Positions 47,197 to 59,572 are shown, counted from the first letter of the stretch. The stretch is 64,000 nucleotides of DNA from Karalla daura (GCA_029224185.1 CM055207.1:14339791-14403790); one strand, 5' to 3'. Notes: generated from the letters alone by a model not told the origin. Made by a program: numbers and translations.

Positions 47197-47258
<62 letters not shown>
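47176..47258. repeat. (AC)n array with embedded CG alternation
   Basis: Strict purine-pyrimidine alternation for about 83 bases: AC units, then 'acgcgtgcacgcgcac', then more than 25 AC units. Confidence 0.95.
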
Positions 47259-47260
<2 letters not shown>

Positions 47261-47935
47261 GTGCCCTGTTCACCTTCATTAGCTGAACTTTGTGATCCCT
47301 GGTCTTAATGAGAAGTGAGAGGGAGCAAAACAAATCCAATAAGACTCGATACTGGCGCACAGCACAAACTAGGTTGCCTGTGCCCCTTCTCCCATTTCTG
47401 CTCTCCCCTTTCCCATTTCGACTAATGTAATTTATGCAAAAAGAAATTATAAATAGCATATCAATACCGCCACAGTTTTCCGGGCCGGGCATGCAACACC
47501 ACTCCCGGCTGTCAGGGTAAGTAGGTCGGGGTGTGTATCAGTGTGAGAACACACTGACGCGACACCTCCCCTCTGCCCCCATATGGTATACGTGTGCGTA
47601 CGTGTGTGTTCGTGTGCGTGTGAAGTGATTTAACACCAGTACACTGCCGGTCACATCCGATGAGAGACAAAAAACAGAAGGGCTGACGCGGCGTGTGGTT
47701 TTAATCATGCAGCAGAAGCTCCTTTCCATGATCTCAGAGAGTTCAGAGGAACCATTTTGGAGCTCGCCTGGGTTAAGATCTGTGGTGGTTCGGGTTTTTT
47801 TCTTTTTTTCTTTTTCCCTCTTATTTTATCTACAGCTACACTACATCAGGAAGGAAAGAAAAAAACACGTCTGGTGTCTTGCATCTTTTATTTAAAACTC
47901 AAGATGCACTTTTTTTTGCATCCTGTAGCTCTTCC
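47259..47935. other. Unique non-coding sequence
   Basis: No gene. T-rich at 47798-47825. Confidence 0.6.
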
Positions 47936-47939
47936 CGGG

Positions 47940-48250
47940 CAGCAACTTGGAGAGGACTTCAAAGCCCTCCGAGCGAGGCGGACAAAGCGCCTAAAGCGTC
48001 GCCTCGTCCTCCGCGACCCCTCGCGAGCCGGGGGACCCGTCCGACGAAGGCTGCGGATATGTGGACGGTCGCCACGGCTGTCCTCCCACCGGCGCCTCAG
48101 TCACGCCGACCTGTTGCTAACGAGCGCGTGTCCTCTGCCCGAGTCTCCTGAACGCGAGAAGTTTGCGCGTTGCTTCGAATCCGTCGGCCTCAATTAAAAT
48201 CCCGTCGAGTCGCGCAACTCGCGGATGCGGCCGCCTTCTCATCCAGACAT
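47940..48250. promoter_or_regulatory. CpG-rich segment, possible CpG island
   Basis: Frequent CpGs ('cctccgagcgaggcggacaa', 'gtcgcctcgtcctccgcgac'). Frames open on both strands, none recognisable. Confidence 0.3.
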
Positions 48251-50225
48251 CCTTCCTCTGGCGTCCTGCACTCAACACCCTGTCCCCCCCTGTTTGCCCT
48301 ACCCGTGCTGCGCTTTTTATATTAATACCTAGATGAATATTAATATCCTTACAGCTGTTGTGTTGTTTACCGGGCCACGCCACCGCCTCTAATCTCTGGG
48401 TGTAATTAGTCAGGTAGAGACACAGGATCTGGGAAGGGAAAAAAAAAAAAATACCAGGATGCAGTTTCAAAAAAAATAAAAAAAAAACAAGAGAGGAGTC
48501 GGTGGTGTAAAAATAAGGTGGCAGGAGGTGTGTGCGTGTGTGTGTGAGTGTTGTGGGGGTGGATTGTGCGTGGGGGGGTGGTCGGGTGGGGGGGGTACGC
48601 GAGCCTCGCAGGCTTTTCTAATTAAGTGGTTTTCAAAAGGGGATCAGTGAGGGAACACAGCGTTGAGTAAATAAGCTCGTATATGTACGCAAGAGGGGGA
48701 GGAAGGAAGGAGAAAAGAGAGCAAGTGAGTAAGTGAGGAGAAACAGATGTAAACAAGCTGCTTCGTAAGAGAGAGAAATGTAAATAAATCTGTGTCAGAA
48801 AAAAAGAAAGGATGAGAGGAGCGGGAGAGGGAGAGAGAGAGAGAGAGAGAGGGAGAGAAGCGAGGAGTAAACAGTTGGTTTTTTCCGAGCGTCTCTCACG
48901 TCACCGCTGAGACACGGATGTGCGGGGGTCCAGGCGGGTGTGTGTGTGTGTGTGTGTGGGGGGGGGGGGTCAAAATTCAAAAGTCAAAATTTCGCCTCCT
49001 ACCTCCATCAATCCCCTCTCCATCCCCAGAGCGTTCCCCCGAGAGCGGGGAGACGATCTCTTTCTTTAATTAGCATCTCCACGCCGCATGTTGAGCAACA
49101 GTTCTGGGGGTTAACGAACAGATGAAAAGCAGCACATCTTCTCAAATCAAGTGGGTTTTTTTTATTTTTAGAGGTTTCCAGCGGACCTGTTGCCAACAAG
49201 CATCCGTCCTCTCCCCGGACCTCCGACAGCAGACAGACGCAGACAAAAGCATCAGAACTCTAACGGCCGATCACACAGCGGCTGATTGGCAGGGCTTTGA
49301 TTAGAGGGATTAATGGAGCCTGAAGACCGCAAACAAACAGACACACATCCTCGGCTCAGCAAGACACAAAAAGCTGTTTTTATGACACATTGTACAACCG
49401 TGTGCTTATTTAGAAATCTATGAGGCTGATGTATACAATCCTTAATGGAAAGGGCACTCACACGCACGCACACACACACACAGACTTGGGCACAGGCTCA
49501 CACACAGTCAATATACTTTAATCACTGCTAAGTTCGAGTTTATCATCTGAGCTCAGTGTGTTTTGGTTACCTGAGCGTGACTGTAGTTAGTGAAGCAACG
49601 GCCTAGTCAATGATAATGCTGACGGTCAGTGAGTCTGTGTGTGTGTCTGTATACAGTCTGTGTGTGCGTGTGTGTGTGTGTGTTTGTGGGTGCTGTGCCA
49701 CTTTATTCAATGCCAAACAGGATGGATGAGAGAAAAGGAACATTGCCTGTCATTGCTGGATGACTGAGCCCTTTCAGGCTGCCTCGCCCCCCCCCCCAGC
49801 CACCACCCCTCCTCGCCACCCCCCACCACCACCCCCACCCCCCGCTCCCACCCTCGCCAACGCTGTGGCCGATGCCCCGAATGCAAAGATCAAACCGCAG
49901 ATGGCAGTGAGCACTGTGCGATGGAGGTCGAGGATGTTACGTTTTTCCCTCTTTCTTTTTTCTCCCTCGCTTGTTTTCACCCCGGGTCTGGAATCTGTCA
50001 ACTCAGGACAAATGGTGGCATTTTCGTCGGGGGGTAAAAACTGGCTGAGCGCCAGGCAGCGTGGTTATCAACAACAGGGCCGGTTGAATTTTAGAGGACA
50101 CAAGCAGGGCTGTGTCTGTGCCCGCAGCAGTGTGCGGGAGGTATCAGATGCCCTTATTACGGCGGCGTTGTGCTCATTGTCATGTTTGAACGTGGAATTT
50201 CACGCTCATGCCCCCTTGTTTACCA
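48251..50225. other. Non-coding sequence with many simple tracts
   Basis: A-runs at 48439-48492, G-rich tract at 48555-48597, TAATTAAGTGG at 48619-48629, GA array at 48825-48852, TG then 12-G run at 48940-48969, TG array at 49660-49683, 11-C run at 49787-49797 with C-rich sequence to 49855. The 174-codon frame at 49760-50284 begins in that C-rich tract (Pro-rich) and has no domain. Confidence 0.6.
48825..48852. repeat. (GA)n microsatellite
   Basis: Short GA/GGGA run. Confidence 0.85.
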
Positions 50226-50227
50226 TC

Positions 50228-50425
50228 TCACGGCCACAATGGAAAGTTATTAATTCCTCAGTAATTGTTTTCTGGCCCATTTGAGCAACGTACAGCTCAT
50301 TCCATTGAGCTTATTTTCCCCTGTATGTATAATGAATTAAGATGAATCACATCAGGGTCAGGCAGTAATTTCGCTGAATCCGTCGTTTATTTTCGGCTTT
50401 GCCTGATGCAGCGCTGGGTTCAGAA
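50228..50425. promoter_or_regulatory. Candidate conserved non-coding element
   Basis: Contains 'gttattaattcctcagtaat', 'gtataatgaattaagatg' and 'ggcagtaatttcgctgaatc'. AT-rich, unique and bounded by CpG-containing sequence. Confidence 0.3.
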
Positions 50426-51515
50426 AAATCGGCTAAATTCCTCCCCTCTTTAGCGCCCTTCAGTGGTCTGGAACCAGGCCCCTCAGTGTTCGGTTCCAGT
50501 GCTGGAAATATAGAAAATTACCCGTTGCCAAAAATACATTTAGACTCAACTGCCCCCGCTAGTTTTTTTCTCATTTGCTCGTCTCGAATGAGGGACAGGG
50601 GAGTGAGGTTCACAGAGATGCGTTCTCCAGCCCTCTCTTATGGTGGGCGGACAACTGAGCAAATCCACCACGCACACACTAGCACACACACACACACACA
50701 CGCATACACAGGCCCTGAAAGGGAGACGGGGTAAAACAATAGACTTGGCTGGAGGAAGGCAGCAGGACAACAGCAGATTAAGAGGGCAACGGGAGTCTGG
50801 GGAGAGGGAGATGATGGGAGTTTCTCTGCTGAGTGATGGCCAACAGGGATCTCTGTCAAAACAGCAAGATATCAACGCCGGCTTGTTCAGAGGCCTGCCC
50901 CCTCCCTCCCTCCCTCCCTCCCTCCTCCACTCCACTCCCCTGTCCATCAGCTGAGGCAGAGAGGTAACCCAGGGCGAGCTGGGCGCCACATCGGCGTGGG
51001 CAGTACGGGGGTCAGACTGAGGATCGTAACCCCATCACGGGGCCTAAACCCCACAGTCTGTCAGCGCCTACCCAGGCCCGCCCCCCCCCCCCCACCCCCA
51101 TAGCCATTGTTATCCCCGGAATCTCATTTGCCCATTGCAACCTCAGGGAGGCCAAAGGAGGCAGCGGTTAACAGAGTGCAGTGTGGGTTTGATGTATGAG
51201 CCTGAGAGGAGGATAGACGGCGAGGAGCGGGGTCCGTCAGACGCGGCAGGCGTCTGGAAGTCAGCACTGTCAGATGGGTTTTGTGTTGTTTTATAGACTT
51301 GTCTCGATCCGGACGTTTGGGTCAGAAAGCCCCGGGGTGGAAAATACGGAGTGTTTGGTCTGCTCGGAGCATACTTGTTATCCTGACGGCGACATCTTAA
51401 ACCAAGCTCCTTGATGTCATGCTTGTAGGGAAGCCAAAGAGGGTTTGGATGACTCGACTTCCCTTTTGGGGTTTCTTACCATCCTCTCTTTGGCTTGTTT
51501 TAATTCCTCATGCCC
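50426..51515. other. Unique non-coding sequence
   Basis: CA tract at 50684-50707, (CCCT)n at 50899-50930, 13-C run at 51081-51093. No gene. Confidence 0.6.
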
Positions 51516-51519
51516 ACTG

Positions 51520-51720
51520 GCAAGCCAGCAGTATTAACTGGAGATAGATCCACTTTATCACTTAGCCAGCCTACAGTTAAAACACCAGATAATATTTCCT
51601 CCCATATACTTTAGCTGGGTCCCGACAATTCATTATTTATGATCTAGTCCAAATTACATTATCTTTCACCGGGCTTCAATTACTCCCTTCCCCGAGGCTG
51701 GGAAAATGACTCACGGTCTG
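51520..51720. promoter_or_regulatory. Candidate conserved non-coding element
   Basis: 'aattcattatttatgatc', 'ccaaattacattatctttc', 'gatagatccactttatcac' (GATA-like words) in unique sequence with no CpG except at its end. Together with the next block this forms a kilobase of enhancer-like DNA. Confidence 0.35.
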
Positions 51721-51799
51721 TGCAAAGGACTGTACTAGAGATGGAGGGAGAGAGAGCCCTGTTCATTTGTGGGCCCTCGCATCCACCACAGTGGAGCGG

Positions 51800-52420
51800 A
51801 ACCTCATTTTTTCCAATACTCAGACATCTGATCTGACAAGTTAATTGATTGGACATAACGAATTAAATATCTATGCGGCGATGCAAAAATATATTCTGCA
51901 AATTGTGATCGTTATTGATGATACAGTGGAGAGTGGGGGGGGGGGGGGGGTGATAAGGCACCATAATCAGCCAGAATCAGCTGAATATGTGGTGTAATTA
52001 GGAGCAGAGGGAACGGCTATCGTCCACGAGGGAGATGCAAAATATCGTAGTGTTGCATTTAAAAATCTCCCTCGGAAGGCGTCGTGAAAAATGTATAGTC
52101 ATTTCCTCTGGTTCATCAGAGGGAAACCAGTTCTATTTATTTTGCCTCGCACGGAAAGCCCCTCTATAAATGGGCTGCTCTGCTCAGGATAGTGGTGTGA
52201 AGTGAAAAGGGGACGTTCAGCTTTGGGAATCCTCAATACTCGATCCCGTTCGATCCTGCCCAAAGGAGAGGGCTGACGTCGCGCACACGTTCTCAATAAA
52301 CGGCCAATGGGCTTACTGGATTATTCCTTTCTTGATGAAATATCTGCATGTAAATGAATTCATTATAAATATAAATGAATTATTTTTCATTTTAAACTGC
52401 AGCAGGTCCACGATCGTGGC
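51800..52420. promoter_or_regulatory. Candidate conserved non-coding block
   Basis: Contains 'caagttaattgattggac', 'acgaattaaatatctatgc', 'aaaaatatattctgcaaat', and later 'gtaaatgaattcattataaa'. A 16-G run at 51935-51950 interrupts it, which would be unusual inside a single conserved element, so there are probably two. Confidence 0.33.
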
Positions 52421-53440
52421 TACATCCTCCTTTACATGGATGTCTTGCATTTCGAAATGTGCCTAAAATGTCAGTCAGAAAATCTGCCTGATTCTGCATA
52501 TGAGAAAAAAGAAGTGGCACCTGTGACGTTGTTAAGCCACAAAGCAGGCAAGATAAAGGATAGATGGACGTTTGGTCGCCAGATAAGCATGAAAGGGTGC
52601 CAGAGCTGCGCAGAGACGGGATCGTAAATGGGTTTGTGAAATATCACGTGACGCATTTCTGATTAATCAGCTGTTCCGTAGACTCTACGTTGGCACCAGA
52701 GAACAAAGATGAAAATATTCGACGTCCCCTTTTAGAAAAGGCGTTTGTTCCGAACCCTCACAGAGGCTGCGCTGGCATTTCTAGCCATCGCCCGAGTCGA
52801 GGAAAGATCCATCCCCGTGCCGGCCTCGGCCAGCTGCAGGTTTCGGCGGCTCTCCTCTCTATTCGTCCCGACAGAGGAACAGAACAAGTGGAATCGTCCG
52901 TTCACCTGCCTTTTAACACCGCTTCCCACTCTGGCTGAGAGGCCCGCTACCGTTTGCTCTCCGGCCTTTGGCCGCATGCGACTCGCCCCAGGACGCTTTC
53001 ACAGGAATCCGCTCTCGAGGAGGATTCGAGACGACGTCGCGTCGGCTGCTGATGCAATTAGGTCTGAGGTTTTCATGGACGGAGGTGGAAGAGGTTAACA
53101 TCATGGTTTTCGCCCGGAATCGGAGGTTCTACATGATTCCAGCGCGTCTGGTTGTGAGGATATCTTATTAGTGACTAGGGCAATTATTTCCCCAGGACAG
53201 ATCAAAGCGGCAAAGCTTAAAACTACACACTCGTTCCTCTTGGTTTTTTTCTTTTTGCCTTTTCTTCCAGTGTCCTAATGGTGCACCATTAGCCGTGCGG
53301 GGCGAGGGGAGGATGGGAGCTGACAGAGACAGAACGAGAGGGGAATGAGAGGAGCCGAGAGAGAGAGAGCATGTTTAACATGACATCCAAGTATCTAATT
53401 ACCTCTGCGGCTGTGTCAGCCTCCCAGACCAGGCTGGCTT
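52421..53440. other. Unique non-coding sequence
   Basis: CpG-moderate from 52720 to 53060. The frame at 52745-53098 has no recognisable domain and overlaps a minus-strand frame of similar size. Confidence 0.6.
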
Positions 53441-53442
53441 TG

Positions 53443-53443
53443 T

Positions 53444-53477
<34 letters not shown>

Positions 53478-53504
53478 CCCACACACACACACACACACAC
53501 ACAC
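53443..53504. repeat. Interrupted (AC)n microsatellite
   Basis: AC runs with one GC and one CC interruption. Confidence 0.95.
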
Positions 53505-53556
53505 TCCAGCTTGGGGTCCCCGGGCCTACCCTGGCATCCTCCTGCACCTCCTGTGT

Positions 53557-53557
<1 letters not shown>

Positions 53558-53632
<75 letters not shown>

Positions 53633-53676
53633 TCTCTCTCCCTCTCTCCCTCTCTCCCTCTCTCTCTCTGTCTCTG
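53558..53676. repeat. (CT)n array, about 118 bases
   Basis: Pure CT for about 70 bases, then CT with CCC variants. The minus strand is all purine, and the frames through it are Leu-Ser or Arg-Glu repeats, not proteins. Confidence 0.95.
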
Positions 53677-55640
53677 AGCTCACACTGCACGTGTAATGTG
53701 GTCGGACAGAGGTGACTGCGAGTGAAGAATGAACGGAGGGTGGGGAGGGTCGTGAAGTCAGGGAGAGCTCGCCGTGCGAAAGGTCGCAGAGTGAGACGTG
53801 TCACGTATGCAGAATACAGCGTTAACAGCCTCCTGACCCGTCCCCTCGCATGTCTTCTCGCAATTTATAGTCCACGGACATACGTTCCTGCCTCTCAGCC
53901 TCAGAACAAGGAGTATAAATATTTGACTTCCCGGAGCGATCGGTATCGCTCCTGAGCGGGCGCTCGATCTCCGCCGGCCTCTCTCTGTCCCCCTTTGTCG
54001 AGCTTATTTTGGGGGTGGAAAAACCCAAAAAAAAACAAGACAAATGAGAGCGAGGAGTAACCTGTGAGAGTGTTTGGAGACGTGCGGCGGCGCAGGGTGG
54101 CGTCTGTCGGGACAGAGTTCAACAAAGGGAATCGTTAATACACAGCTGACAACTTTATGGATGTGCGGGCTGATGTCTTCCCATATAGCCATGTATAATT
54201 CACCGCCATCTTTAACTTTTTATGAAGTCGAAAGAACGGCATATTGTCCATTGTCATCGACTTTTCCTGGCTGGTCTTTGTCTCCCCTCCCCCCCCTTCT
54301 CCTTGCCTTGCCATTTTTTTTCACACTCCGCTGTCCTTTTTCCTCTTAATGACGAAAAAAGAAAAGTGGCTCCCGGACAATACCAGTCCATTTCACCCAG
54401 AGTGCCCGCAGTGGCTGACGCTGGTGGCTGCGAGCTTTCGTGATTTCACGCTGCGTCCACTCTCCTCGGCCATCACGCCGTTTTTCAGCCGCTTTCAGCT
54501 TGTCTGCCGTTGGCCAGGGACAGATTAGACGCCGGGAATGTCGAAGGAGGACGGAAAATGAAAAACCCAAACACCGAGTCGGTAGCCGTTCGTCGTCCCG
54601 CTTGTCCCACTCTTGCGTCCCGCTGACGGAGTCCGACATCCTCGTCCTCGTGACACTTTTCTCACGTGGAGAATCAAGAGGTGTGCTCCGTAGAAAAAGG
54701 GAAAACAGCGCGACATTGCAGTTGAGGTGCGCTGCCACCCCCCCCCCCTCCTCTCGCTGATTTTGTTTTGGCATCCGTGGGGCAGCTTGGAGGCGTAACT
54801 GTTATCGTAGTTACCGGCGGAGTCTATTAAGGGCAAAGTGCTATAATTCTTCCTTTCACGCCGAGGGCCCGGCTTCACTTCCAATGACACGCACAGTGAT
54901 ATGTGGAGGAAACCCAGCAGCACGTGGCAGCATCCGATTTGCCTCTCTCAGTCCGAGTATGAGCCCTTTAATTTTCCAGTCTGCTGCTGAGGGTGCACTG
55001 TTCCCACTGGTTCTAGTTGAGCAATTTTTTTTTTTTCAAAGCTCAACATCAAAAGCATCGATACAACCTGGGAAATAAATCCGGGCCCTTCTCGCTGGGA
55101 GCCATTTTGTGCTAACTACTACTACTAAGTTGCCGTACAGAATGGGTGAAGATGTCTATTTTACAAATACCCAAATGGCACTAAATGACGCCTTGAACTT
55201 CCGGTTTACTGTGAAGCATGAAAGTGAGAGTGAAATGCAATACAGTGCAAATAGCAATCATTAGTCGTACATTCATTCTGTTGCAAATCTTGGAGAAATA
55301 CAAGGTATTTATCATAATCTAACTGAATATGTTATAAAATTGCATTTTAGGGTTTAGATTTCTGTATTTTAATATTGGGAGTGTAACAATAAAATACATA
55401 CAATATCTATCAATACAAATCTTCCATTGCCTTAAGCTCTTAAGTAACAAGGGTGTGAAAGTCCCTGCAGGAATGCACCTCATAGGGTGGACATTAGCGT
55501 GCTGGTTAGCATACTGGCTAATCTCAGATTCTCAAATCTTCAATGATACCTGAACGCCCCCGTTAGGGACATGCCACTGGCATGCCACTTTATTACTGCG
55601 GTACGTCGATGATACCGACACCACGACCTCTCTGTTGATT
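53677..55640. other. Unique non-coding sequence
   Basis: CpG-moderate at 54400-54640. AT-rich and possibly old repeat at 55230-55560, with the self-complementary word pair ATTAGC...GCTAAT near 55493-55522. No gene is supported. Confidence 0.55.
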
Positions 55641-55719
55641 ATTCATTTACAATGAATGGCGTGAGACACTTTCAGACACAGTTTACCGTGCACTCTCACA
55701 TATCGCGCCTCAAAAGGCG

Positions 55720-56620
55720 CCCTCACAACTAGCCGGGGCGCCCCCCCCCTCCCGCCGTCGTTGCCACGATCGGTCCACGCGACGAAATGAGTTGCCACGT
55801 CGCACCTTAATCCCCCGCCCCCCCCCTTCCCCATCCTCCTCCCCGCCTCTCACGTCGCCACAGCAACGAAGCAGAGTGTACGCAATACGCTCGGTGCGTG
55901 CCGGCCTCCTCCGCACTTCCTCCAGCGCGAAAACGTCCAGGGGCCCCCGGCCGCAAACGGAGGAGCTCCCGTGGATGTTTTATTATGTATGGCTTCTTTT
56001 TCCCCCCATATAGCGGAGATTATATCCTTCAGGGGAGCGCGCTGGGCAAGATGGATCGTGGAGCGTGCATATTTGCGGAGCGGAGGAGAGGGAGGGGGCC
56101 TCTTCTTTTTTTTTTTTTTTGACGTTTCAGCGAGATGCACTGCCTCGGCCGGATTGAATTACAGTCCCTTTTCTGCCCCCTCGTTGTTTTTCCGTCCACG
56201 TTATTGCATCAGCCAGGTAATCCGGACTTTGCGTTGAGAATGACCCAGACGGCAACATTGCACCTAAGGATATAATACATCTCTTTGGCCTCTTATGCAC
56301 CTTTTCGCGGACCAAGGCTCTCTTGGAGAGACGGTAACTTGTTTACGGCTCGTGCTTTTATTGCATCCTGCCAAGGCTGCTGTTGTCGTGGGTGGCGTAA
56401 TTGAGTCTGGGACTCCCGAGGAGAGCGCGGAGCGGCCCGGCAACCCTCGCATTTTGTCAGACCTCGGACGCCGCAGCGCCCCGTCCGTCCCGCTGCGCCG
56501 CTGTCCGCGAATCCCCGAGATTTTCTGCGCGCTTAGCCGAGCCTCTCGGCATCGTCCCTGGCGACGATGTGAGCAGTCGTCATGCCGTTTTTTCTCTCGT
56601 TTTTCTTGATTCGAGGAGCG
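55720..56620. promoter_or_regulatory. CpG-rich region, possible CpG island
   Basis: CpGs are frequent, densest at 55725-55960 and 56400-56600 ('gagagcgcggagcggcccgg', 'gcagcgccccgtccgtccc'). Frames of 96-135 codons occur on both strands and none has a known domain. A T-run at 56108-56120 splits the region. Confidence 0.33.
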
Positions 56621-58650
56621 TAAAATTACAGCGGCGCGCTCTCGCTGACAAGCCTCGCATTTCTCCTCCAATTACACTTTGCAGTCGGCCTCTGACAGTG
56701 TGTCTTATCATGTGAGGGAGTTGCTTCCCCTCGGTGTGAGGAATGGTTAATCTGTGCTACTCTCCCCTCCTTACAAGCACTTTTCTAGTAATGGCACTGT
56801 ACATGTTTGCACAGCAGCCATTGGGGAGCGTTTCTTAGTACTCTTAGTCAAATGCCAGGCAGGCCACTAAAAACATAAAGGGGCAAAGTAAAAAAAAACA
56901 ATGGGTAAGGGATTGCTTTTTTCCGGGGTCTCGTCTGCAGGTGGGAGAAAAATAGCAGGAAGTGCGTGGGAAGAACAGAGGAGCACTGCACCTCGCTGTG
57001 GCCCCCGTGGGGATTTTGTTGCATGTGCAGCTCAAGGAACGGGTGTTACATTTTGTGCGTTTCTCAATCCTCCCGTAAAACGTGGCTTAAAGCATCCGCG
57101 GTGGGGGTTTCGCATGCACGCACACCCGCACCGCAGCGGCAGGCGCACGTGCCGCCTTAAGAGTTAGACAAACTGCATACATTTGTCGGCGTTAAGTCGT
57201 TTCTGGGGGAGATGAAGATCCCGAAAGCGCATAAATCCTCGCACCTGTGAACGGGTCGGCAACTCCCAAACAGGCAAACACGCCGACACTCACAAAGGCT
57301 CTGCCGAGTCTGTCGTATTAGCACCCGGATCCCGGTTGAATAGCAGCATCTTTGTGAAGGAAAGGAAAGGGGAAAAAAAATCCCTTTCCTTTACAGTTTC
57401 ACGTTGGAGCTCCGTCATCAGAGTGCGATCAAAGCGCGCGAGTCAGATCTTCCTCAGCGCTCCGTGATTAGCCGGCCTGATTAAGCTCTGCCGGACGCGA
57501 CCCCACAATCAGTTTCGGCGCTTTCGTTTTTTCCTGCACTTCGCACCTCAGACGGAGCATTTTGGACTTCCAGGAAGGGAAGAGGGAGAGGGAGAGGTGC
57601 ATCAAAGTCTTTCTGTAATTGGCTCCTAATTAAATTGTGCGCGTGCCGGCGTGCCATGCGAAGAGTGCGTCCCGGTGTTTGCATATGCCGGCGCAAAGAT
57701 GCTCCGTATCAAAGGCGAGGTGAAAAAGGGGGGGGGGGAGAAGACACGGCTCATTCTAGGACAGCTGGCTCTGAAAGAAGAGATGGGAGCCCATTAATAA
57801 TTAATCAACATTCCCTTATCTTTTAATCAAGTCGATAAGAGGCAGAAAATGAATTAAGAAACGAGAAAGGAGGGGAATCGGTGTAATGAGAACGGCCTCT
57901 TGTGGCTTGCCGGTTAGAGCAGAGGTATCTGAGCGTGTGTTGCGAGGTCGGCGGGGGGGTGGGAGACTCCGCCATGATGCCGCTGATGATGAATGACGTT
58001 CTCGGGCGTGCTCTGACTCGGCAGCACGGGGATCACAGCGAGGAGGATTCATTTAGCAGCTGATTTCCAGGCTGTAGCGACTGCTCATCCCTCCGCCCCA
58101 TCGCAGCAGACGAACCCGGGGTCTTGCGCCTGGTGTTGTGCAACTTCCCGGGGGGTGATTTCAGATGAATCTCCTGGCTAATACGTCCCACAATAGCGAG
58201 CGGCTACAGCTGACAGGGCTCAGACACGGAGACAGTTCACTCACCTTTCGTGACGAGCTCGGGAGCGAGTTTGGGACTGAGGAGCTCCGGTGTAACTCAT
58301 GTTTGGATGGAGGGATGTTGGCCTGTGACTGAGGGGCCAGTCACACATTTCAGTGGACTTTTTTTTGTCTTTTTTTTAAACATGACTCGTATACATTGAC
58401 ACAGAAAGCTGTAAATGGATGTTTTACACGTCTTTTGTGCACCAGTCAACGCGTTTACGCTCTCTCAGCCTCACACAGTAACAGGGTTACGGTGTCGGGT
58501 ACACGTTAAGTGGAATCTTTCACCTTTTTTTAAATTGTAAAAATTAAAGTTATTAATGAATATCAACTGCAGTAAGGGGTTGAAAAGCCCAAGTCACATA
58601 TTAAAAAAGAATGAAAAGCAGTAGTAGCAGTTTCCAAGTTGATTTTTCGA
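56621..58650. other. Unique non-coding sequence
   Basis: A 10-G run near 57730-57739, T-rich at 58358-58378. AT-rich, repeat-free part at 57790-57850 ('ccattaataattaatcaac') could be regulatory. No gene. Confidence 0.58.
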
Positions 58651-58654
58651 CGAT

Positions 58655-58805
58655 TCGTCGGGTCATTTTCTAAACAGGATCTCCTCGTGCCTGTGGCAGC
58701 ATGCACGGGCTGAAGGCAGGGGATACGGTCTGGACAAGTCTCCAGACCACTGCAGCTCACACACATGCTATTTATCCTCACCTGGATGCAATCTCCAATC
58801 AGCCC
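58655..58805 (-). mobile_element. Decayed tRNA-headed SINE-like repeat, copy 11
   Basis: Plus-strand order 'ggtcattttctaaacagg', 'gctgaaggcaggggatacgg', 'tctggacaagtctccagacc', 'gcagctcacacacatgc' and 'cctaaacttgcatatttttg' is the minus-strand reading of the family, from the tail towards the middle. Confidence 0.65.
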
Positions 58806-59320
58806 TAAACTTGCATATTTTTGTCATCTCACCTCACTCGAACGATAAATCATGAAATAAAAGCTGGGTGCTGATCAGATATTGGTTCATCTGATACTAA
58901 AAACATTGAAAATGAGCACGCTGTTGTATGGCAACGTTAAGCAGCTTGACTTTTCACATTTCCGCGGGACATCATCGCGGCGAAACCTCACCGCCTTGAT
59001 CAACGGTCCCGTCCGTGCCGTCATGTCCAAGCTTGGCAAAGTGTTTCGCAACTACGGAACAAATCAAAGAACCAACAACAGATGGACGGCCGCTGCGGTG
59101 TAAATTAGAGTAATGATGGAATTCATCACACGCCGTGTAATGAAACAGTCAGCGAAACAGCCCACACTCTGCCACCTCCTCATTGCATTAGCGCTCGCAC
59201 GCCCGGTCCGAGATCACCGCGCGTCGTGCCGTCTCTCCTCGCAAACAGCGGTTTGTGTGCGGGGGCAGGTTGCGTGTGATACTTGTGTCTACACACTCTT
59301 CAAAGCCCGGCGTCTGCGGC
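58806..59320. other. Unique non-coding sequence
   Basis: No gene is recognised. The frame at 58882-59103 is short and without domain. Confidence 0.6.
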
Positions 59321-59322
59321 CC

Positions 59323-59572
59323 GGGGGTGGCGCGGTCATCCAGCCACGGATCACTGGTTCGATTTCGGCCCACATGTCGGGAAAGATGCCGGAGAGTCCG
59401 GCACTGTGTCACCGGTGTGCAAATCAGTGTGAATGGTTAAGCGGATGTTGGGTAGCCGCTGCCGTCAGCGCACGAGTGGGTGTGAAGGGATGAATTTGAC
59501 TGTAAAAAAGTGCTTGGAGCCCTCACAAAGGCTAGGAAAGTGCTGCATGAGAGCCGGTCCACTTACTATTTT
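59323..59572 (+). mobile_element. tRNA-derived SINE, most complete in the window
   Basis: Begins with 'ggggtggcgcggtcatcc' (A-box-like) and has a B-box GGTTCGATTTC at 59356-59366, the expected spacing for a tRNA-derived RNA polymerase III promoter. The body includes 'ggcccacatgtcggg' and 'accggtgtgcaaatcagtg'. The tail, 'gtgcttggagccctcac', 'aaaggctaggaaagtgctg' and 'ccggtccacttactatt', matches the wording widespread in teleost repeats. It belongs to a different family from the other SINE-like copies. No target-site duplication is obvious. Confidence 0.75.

Noticed and set aside
49760..50284. 174-codon plus-strand frame
   Set aside because: Begins in a C-rich tract giving a proline run and has no domain; most likely incidental.
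53371..53804. Leu-Ser and Arg-Glu repeat proteins, up to 114 codons
   Set aside because: Translation of CA and CT arrays.
59356..59366. Functional tRNA gene from the B-box
   Set aside because: No cloverleaf can be formed around it and the downstream body and tail are those of a SINE.
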